From Candidatus Omnitrophota bacterium (lineage in GTDB: Bacteria > Hinthialibacterota > Hinthialibacteria > Hinthialibacterales > Hinthialibacteraceae): DNA of 64,000 nucleotides. Location: NCBI GenBank assembly GCA_013177805.1, contig JABLXU010000041.1, forward strand, positions 1 to 64,000, given 5' to 3'. This document shows positions 59,991 through 64,000 of the stretch, piece after piece. The notes under the pieces are model-generated. The model ran no database searches. It worked only from the letters and a program-made list of their open reading frames with translations, and was not told where the DNA came from. Within the stretch, counting starts at the first letter, position 1. Each line of letters starts with the position of its first letter. The translations under genes and the position numbers were made by a program.

Positions 59991-61406
59991 ATGGATATAC
60001 TGCAGTATATCGAACGGGCGCAAAACGCGGTCAAGCAGGGCGAATATGACCTGGCCGCCGAATACTACCACCAGGTCTTGCAACGGAATCCCCGCCATCC
60101 GGAGGCTCTGCAAGGTCTCAAGCAGATCGAAATCGTCCGGGCCAAGGAAAAACTGACTCCTCTCACGCGCGAACTGGGCCTGTGGAAAGGCCGGATCCTG
60201 ATGCTTCTCGGCCAGGCCGCGATGGCGTATCCCGGCCTGGAAATCCTCTTCCACTGCCTCCCCGGCCATCCCCGGATTGCGTCGGCTTTCGCCCGGTGCG
60301 CGGAAGCCTGCGAACGCTACGAGGAAGCGGCCGCGGCCTACCAGCGCGTTCTGGCTCAGGACCGCGAAAACAAAACCGCCCTGAAAGCCGCCGCGGAAGT
60401 GTTGGTCAAGCTGGACCGGCTGGAAGACGCGTCCGCGTTGTATCAACGGCTCCTGGCCATGGATCCCAGTAACGAGAAAGTGGTCCATCGCCTGCGGGAT
60501 ATTTCCGCTCAGGCTTATTCCCGTGTCGGCATTCCGGAAAACCTGAAAGAACGGCGCGCGGCGATCGAAAAGCAAAAACGCGAAGCCCCCGCGCCTCCCG
60601 AAATCATGGAGCAGGTGGAAGGTTTGCTCCGGCGGTACCGCAAGGAACCGGATAACAAGGAACTTGGCGTCCAAATCGCCGCTAAGTTCCGGGCCGGCGG
60701 GGTCTACACGGAGGCGAATAAGATCCTTGGGCCGATCCTGGACTGCGACCCTCAATTTGTGCCTGCCCGGCGCGAACAGGCCCGGGTGTGGCGGCAATCG
60801 GGGGAATTGGATATCGCGGTCAATCTCTTTGAAGAACTGCTCGCCGAATCCCCGCACGATCCGGAACTGCGGGATGAGTACCTGGAAGCCTCGATCGCCC
60901 TGTGGAACCACCGTGTCCGGGAAGGTCAAGGCGGCGCGGAAGCGGCTACCCGTCTGGAAAAACTGAAAATCGAACATGCCAAAAACCGCATTCGCTTGCT
61001 GAAACGCATCCTGGCGGACCATCCGGAAGCCTTCGAAGAACGCTACGAACTGGGCCAATTGTTATATACCACCGGCCGGGCGGAAGAAGCGATTCCTATC
61101 CTCCAGCGGTTGGTTCTTGAACCGGGATGGGCCGGCAAAGGATTGTTTTTACTGGGGCAATGTTTTCGCGCCAAAGGAGACAAATCCCTGGCTTTGCTCC
61201 AATTTGAAAAAGCCGTGGAATTTTTCAAAAACCGTGGCTATTCCCACGTGCTGACCGAAGAATTGAAAGCCCTCTACTACGCCATGGGGGTGGTGAAAGA
61301 AGAGTTGGGCGACAAAGCCGGCGCCCGGGAAGCCTACGGACAAGTCTATTCGCAGGATATCAACTACCTGGATGTCCGCCAACGTTACGAGAACTTGTAT
61401 AATTGA
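59991..61406 (+). CDS. TPR protein, cytoplasmic
   Basis: A 471-residue all-helical protein of tetratricopeptide type. Repeat phrases: AVKQGEYDLAAEYYHQVLQRNPRHPEALQGL, RYEEAAAAYQRVLAQDRENKTALKAAAEVL, RLEDASALYQRLLAMDPSNEKVVHRL, SGELDIAVNLFEELLAESPHDPELRDEYL and RAEEAIPILQRLVLEPGWAGKGLFLLGQCF. Between them, a basic linker (about 178-200, KERRAAIEKQKREAPAPPE) separates two TPR blocks. There is no signal peptide or membrane helix. Such proteins assemble multiprotein complexes; the partner is unknown. No strong SD precedes the ATG, but the conserved MDILQYIERAQNAVKQGEY starts there. Confidence 0.82.
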   Translation: MDILQYIERAQNAVKQGEYDLAAEYYHQVLQRNPRHPEALQGLKQIEIVRAKEKLTPLTRELGLWKGRILMLLGQAAMAYPGLEILFHCLPGHPRIASAFARCAEACERYEEAAAAYQRVLAQDRENKTALKAAAEVLVKLDRLEDASALYQRLLAMDPSNEKVVHRLRDISAQAYSRVGIPENLKERRAAIEKQKREAPAPPEIMEQVEGLLRRYRKEPDNKELGVQIAAKFRAGGVYTEANKILGPILDCDPQFVPARREQARVWRQSGELDIAVNLFEELLAESPHDPELRDEYLEASIALWNHRVREGQGGAEAATRLEKLKIEHAKNRIRLLKRILADHPEAFEERYELGQLLYTTGRAEEAIPILQRLVLEPGWAGKGLFLLGQCFRAKGDKSLALLQFEKAVEFFKNRGYSHVLTEELKALYYAMGVVKEELGDKAGAREAYGQVYSQDINYLDVRQRYENLYN

Positions 61407-61468
61407 ATGATCCTGCCACCCGGGGATTCATCCCCGGCACCGGCGCGGCGGCATGCGAGGGCTCAATC

Positions 61469-61951
61469 ATGAAAATCTCTCCACGGGAAATGGCGGTCCT
61501 TGCCTTGTTTACCCTGGTCTGTTTTGCCGCCGGCGGGCTGGGGTCGTATTGGACGGCGGGATCGGTAAACACCTGGTATCCCTTGCTCCGCAAACCGGTT
61601 TGGAACCCGCCCAATTGGCTGTTCGGACCGGTTTGGTCGGCATTGTACCTGGCCATGGCGGTGGCCGGCTGGCTGGTTTGGCGGAAGGCCGGATGGCGGG
61701 ATGGCCGCTTGGCGTTGGGGCTGTTCGCGGCGCAATTGATCTTGAATACCCTCTGGTCTTTTTTGTTTTTCGGGATGCAAAGTCCTCTGGCGGGGCTGGT
61801 GGATATTTTAGTCCTCTGGCTGCTCATCGCCGCGGCAGGCCTGGCCTTGGGGCGAATCGTGCCCGCGGCCGGATGGCTCTTCGCGCCCTACTGGGCTTGG
61901 GTGAGTTACGCGGTGACCCTGAATTTCGCGGTCTGGTGGCTGAACCGGTAA
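61469..61951 (+). CDS. tspO: TspO/MBR-family membrane protein
   Basis: A 160-residue protein with five hydrophobic helices. The family signature KPVWNPPNWLFGPVWSALYLAMA (with the conserved Trp and Pro residues between helices 1 and 2) and QLILNTLWSFLFF are present. TspO binds tetrapyrroles and sterol-like molecules and modulates their level or oxidation; in bacteria it responds to oxygen or stress. The ATG at 61469 fits the family's N-terminus; the frame open to 61403 overlaps the TPR gene's stop and adds unrelated residues. Its proximity to hpn genes (12 kb away) does not prove any sterol link. Confidence 0.9.
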   Translation: MKISPREMAVLALFTLVCFAAGGLGSYWTAGSVNTWYPLLRKPVWNPPNWLFGPVWSALYLAMAVAGWLVWRKAGWRDGRLALGLFAAQLILNTLWSFLFFGMQSPLAGLVDILVLWLLIAAAGLALGRIVPAAGWLFAPYWAWVSYAVTLNFAVWWLNR

Positions 61952-61983
61952 CACCCATACGGCGCCATGGCTTGATATGCGCG

Positions 61984-62032
61984 GGAGGATCCTCCATACT
62001 GGATGCGTGATTTGAATCCAAGGTATGGGAGG
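61984..62032 (+). promoter_or_regulatory. Competing hairpins over the ribosome-binding site of the DUF1080 gene
   Basis: CCTCC at 61991-61995 can pair with GGAGG at 61984-61988 (part of the 12-base palindrome GGAGGATCCTCC) or with GGAGG at 62028-62032, the Shine-Dalgarno of the ATG at 62042. In the second fold, ATAC/GTAT and TGGAT/ATCCA (62000-62004 with 62016-62020) extend the stem. The two pairings exclude each other, so the RBS can be open or masked. The fold itself is inferred from the sequence. Confidence 0.4.
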
Positions 62033-62041
62033 TTAGAATCC

Positions 62042-63055
62042 ATGTTCAAAACGACGGGTCTGGGCTTGATGGCCATGGCATTGGCGGTTGGATGCGCGGT
62101 GGCCGTGGACGCCGCGGAGAATCCCTTTGTGGGCCGCTGGGCCTTGACGATTCCGGGCGGCGGCGCGGGATGGCTGGGGGTGACGCAAGAACGCGGATAC
62201 ATGGATGCCAGTATCCTCTGGGGCGGCGGCAGCGTAGTCCCCGTTTCCAGCGTGTTTGTGTGGGAAGATTCCTTATTCATCAATCGGACGTATCCAGTGC
62301 AACGCCGGGATGAGCAGGGCAAGGTGATCGCCACCCATATGTTTACCGACACCATTATCGCGAAGGTATCCGGTGATACGATGGATTTGACGCTCTACAG
62401 CCCGAACCGCAACAGCCAGGGCGTGCGGCAGTCGGAATTCACGGGAAAGCGCATCCCGGATCTCCCTCCCAAACCGGATTTGTCCCAACTGAAATTCGGC
62501 GAACCCATCCAACTCTTCAACGGCAAAAATCTGGATGGCTGGGTGCTTACCGATCCGAACCAGGTGAATGGCTGGAGTGTGATCAATGGGGTCCTGGTCA
62601 ACCGCCCGACCCAAATTCCGGGATACGATCATATCCCCTATGGCAATCTGCGCACGGAAAAGGAATTCGAGGACTTCAACCTGAAAATCGACGTGAATGT
62701 CCCCCCAGGGGAAAACAGCGGGATTTACCTGCGCGGAATCTATGAAGTGCAAGTCATGGATTCATACCAAAAACCCCTGGATTCGCACAACATGGGCGCG
62801 ATCTACAGCCGGATTACCCCCTCCGTGAACGCGGAAAAACCGGCCGGCGAATGGCAGACGTTCGACATCACTTTAGTGGACCGCCACGTCACGGTGGTCC
62901 TGAATGGGGTGACGATCATCGACAATCAGCCGCTTTTGGGATGCACCGGCGGCGCGTTATGGTCCGATCAATTCCGCCCCGGTCCGATTTACCTGCAAGG
63001 CGACCACGGCCCGGTCATGTACCGGAACATCGTGCTGACGCCAATAGTCAAATAG
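62042..63055 (+). CDS. Exported DUF1080 (3-keto-disaccharide hydrolase) domain protein
   Basis: A 337-residue exported protein. A signal peptide with LGLMAMALAVGCAVA (possible lipobox variant, or cleavage near VDA-AE) is followed by a small beta domain (about 28-140, NPFVGRWALTIPGGGAGWLGV) and then DUF1080: PIQLFNGKNLDGWVLTD, GWSVINGVLVNRP, YGNLRTEKEFEDFNLKIDVNVPPGENSGIYLRG, YEVQVMDSY, GAIYSRITPSVNAEKPAGEWQTFDI and GPIYLQGDHGPVMYRNI. This fold cleaves 3-keto-glycosides and is expanded in Planctomycetes and Bacteroidetes. A terminator-like hairpin follows at 63117. The RBS lies in the hairpin described above. Confidence 0.9.
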   Translation: MFKTTGLGLMAMALAVGCAVAVDAAENPFVGRWALTIPGGGAGWLGVTQERGYMDASILWGGGSVVPVSSVFVWEDSLFINRTYPVQRRDEQGKVIATHMFTDTIIAKVSGDTMDLTLYSPNRNSQGVRQSEFTGKRIPDLPPKPDLSQLKFGEPIQLFNGKNLDGWVLTDPNQVNGWSVINGVLVNRPTQIPGYDHIPYGNLRTEKEFEDFNLKIDVNVPPGENSGIYLRGIYEVQVMDSYQKPLDSHNMGAIYSRITPSVNAEKPAGEWQTFDITLVDRHVTVVLNGVTIIDNQPLLGCTGGALWSDQFRPGPIYLQGDHGPVMYRNIVLTPIVK

Positions 63056-63116
63056 CGGTTTCGTCTTGCGCTCATTCACCGGTCGAGTGTGTTTTTTTTA
63101 CCGCTGGATAAGATAA

Positions 63117-63144
63117 TGGGAGGGGGCCGAAACGCCGCCTCCCA
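63117..63144 (+). terminator. Intrinsic terminator-like hairpin after the DUF1080 gene
   Basis: TGGGAGG (63117-63123) and CCTCCCA (63138-63144) form a 7-bp stem around a 14-base loop, followed by ATTTTAT. An earlier T8 run (63091-63100 region) lies upstream. The hairpin sits between the DUF1080 stop and the galT start. Confidence 0.55.
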
Positions 63145-63213
63145 ATTTTATCCTATGGGATATTCAGGCTCCCCAATCGCGATGTATTGGGCAAGGATAG
63201 GGCGAAGCGTATC

Positions 63214-64000
63214 ATGCGGCAACCGAGTTTTTCTTATGAGGGGCGTTGGGAACAACGGTGGCATCCCCTGTGGCGGGAATGGATCGTCTACGCGGCTCAC
63301 CGCAACACGCGGCCTTGGAGCGGCGTCTCGGTCAAGAAGCCTTTCGAAGCCTCCGCTTACGATCCCCAATGCTACCTCTGCCCCGGCAACGCCCGCGTGC
63401 ATGGACACCGCAATCCGGATTACCGGGATGTCTTCATCTTTGATAATGACCATCCCGTTGTGGGCTTGAATGCGCCGGATGTCCCGGGCGCGATGGCCGG
63501 CCAGGGCGTGTACCGCCGCTGCCGGGCCGATGGCGTGGCGCGGGTCGTGTGTTACGACCCCCGGCACAACGTCACGCTTTCAGAGATGCCCTTGCGCAAG
63601 GTGACGCCCGTCTTTCTCGCCTGGCGGGAGCAGGTGCGGGAACTGGCGCGCGTTCCGGGGGTGCGTTTCGTGTTGATTTTCGAAAACAAGGGCGAAATCG
63701 TGGGGGTTTCCAATCCCCATCCCCATTGCCAGATTTACGCCACGAATTTCACATTCCGGCTGGTGGAACAAGAACTGCAATCCGTGGCGGACTATAAAAA
63801 AGAAACCGGGCGGAACTTGTTCGAGGACATCCTGGCGGCGGAGCGGGAAGACGCCTGCCGGATCGTGGCCGAAAACGAGGGGGCGGTGGCTTTCGTGCCG
63901 TTCTTTGCCCGCTACGCGTATGAGGTCCACGTGTTCCCTAAGCGCCGCCATGCCCGTTTGATCACGATGACCGATGAAGAACTGCACGCCCTGGCGGATG
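63214..64000 (+). CDS. galT: Galactose-1-phosphate uridylyltransferase, N-terminal 262 codons
   Basis: The gene runs off the right edge, so only 262 codons are visible; a full GalT is about 340 residues. RWHPLWREWIVYAAHRNTRP is the family N-terminus, YLCPGNARV carries the zinc/iron cysteines, and NPHPHCQIYATNF is the HxHxQ-type active-site motif with the His nucleophile that carries UMP. NKGEIVGVSN precedes it. Function: exchanges UMP between UDP-glucose and galactose-1-phosphate in the Leloir pathway. Start at 63214 matches the conserved opening. No galK or galE is visible. Confidence 0.94.
   Translation, partial: MRQPSFSYEGRWEQRWHPLWREWIVYAAHRNTRPWSGVSVKKPFEASAYDPQCYLCPGNARVHGHRNPDYRDVFIFDNDHPVVGLNAPDVPGAMAGQGVYRRCRADGVARVVCYDPRHNVTLSEMPLRKVTPVFLAWREQVRELARVPGVRFVLIFENKGEIVGVSNPHPHCQIYATNFTFRLVEQELQSVADYKKETGRNLFEDILAAEREDACRIVAENEGAVAFVPFFARYAYEVHVFPKRRHARLITMTDEELHALAD

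Noticed and set aside
1..64000. tRNA or rRNA genes
   Set aside because: Scanning for GTTCGA-type T-loops and acceptor pairing gave no cloverleaf that could be completed.

Overview
The window is 64 kb of a GC-rich, Gram-negative-type bacterial chromosome with intact housekeeping genes (alaS, argC, a split transketolase, galT, a class A penicillin-binding protein). There are no phage, transposase, plasmid, rRNA, tRNA or CRISPR features that I can support. Several traits together suggest an uncultured lineage of the Planctomycetes/Verrucomicrobia/Hydrogenedentes/Sumerlaeota kind rather than a well-known phylum: Tat-exported sugar isomerase and enolase-superfamily proteins, a DUF1080 protein, stand-alone GspG-like pseudopilins, a gingipain-type (C25) protease with CARDB repeats, hpnCDE squalene synthesis and futalosine-pathway menaquinone synthesis. 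That placement is inference from gene content only.

Layout. 0-8 kb: end of an MDR dehydrogenase, penicillin-binding protein, DUF1015 protein, EF-hand membrane protein, MraY/WecA-type glycosyltransferase and SppA peptidase (cell envelope). 8-12 kb: two large exported proteins of unknown function. 12-16 kb: LytTR regulator and LytS-type kinase (overlapping genes), then an NtrC-type sigma-54 activator. 16.3-18.7 kb: a bactofilin-like gene followed by a ten-unit tandem repeat array. 18.7-24.3 kb: exported EEP-family hydrolase, YggT, glycosylasparaginase, a STAS/anti-sigma kinase/uridine-kinase-like cluster, a nucleotidyltransferase and a pseudopilin. 24.5-30.5 kb: split transketolase, alaS, an RNA methyltransferase. 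30.6-44.3 kb: small-molecule and sugar enzymes, many exported (Tat isomerase, Tat enolase-superfamily member, ChbG-like deacetylase, BNR/sialidase-like protein, second enolase-superfamily member), plus MqnE, a HAD phosphatase, a nitrilase, a DinB-like protein, a pseudopilin, an SMR exporter and a TPR protein. 44.8-49.5 kb: an aldolase-like protein and the hpnC-hpnD-hpnE squalene operon. 49.9-64 kb: Tat-exported ferredoxin/aldo-keto reductase, DUF6599-like protein, VOC protein, argC, the 1814-residue C25 protease, TPR protein, TspO, DUF1080 protein and the start of galT.

The most unusual signal is non-coding. The 1.8-kb array at 16845-18669 is ten copies of a 182-bp unit (two with an extra 10 bp). 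Each unit carries several perfect inverted repeats. Read on the minus strand, the unit contains two hairpin modules, A (CCCTCTCCC.../GGGTGAGG type) and B (GGGGCGGACC.../GTCCG type). The same two modules, in the same order, occur as single compound elements between genes at 49.60, 51.16 and 52.41 kb, and module A alone occurs in at least five other gaps. The array therefore looks like a tandem amplification that includes a dispersed intergenic element. The unit length is not a multiple of three, and the open frames across it are almost certainly not proteins.

Two further regulatory observations are a strong sigma-70 promoter at argC whose spacer is a G6/C6 hairpin, with a related arrangement before the TPR gene at 60 kb, and a pair of mutually exclusive hairpins over the ribosome-binding site of the DUF1080 gene.
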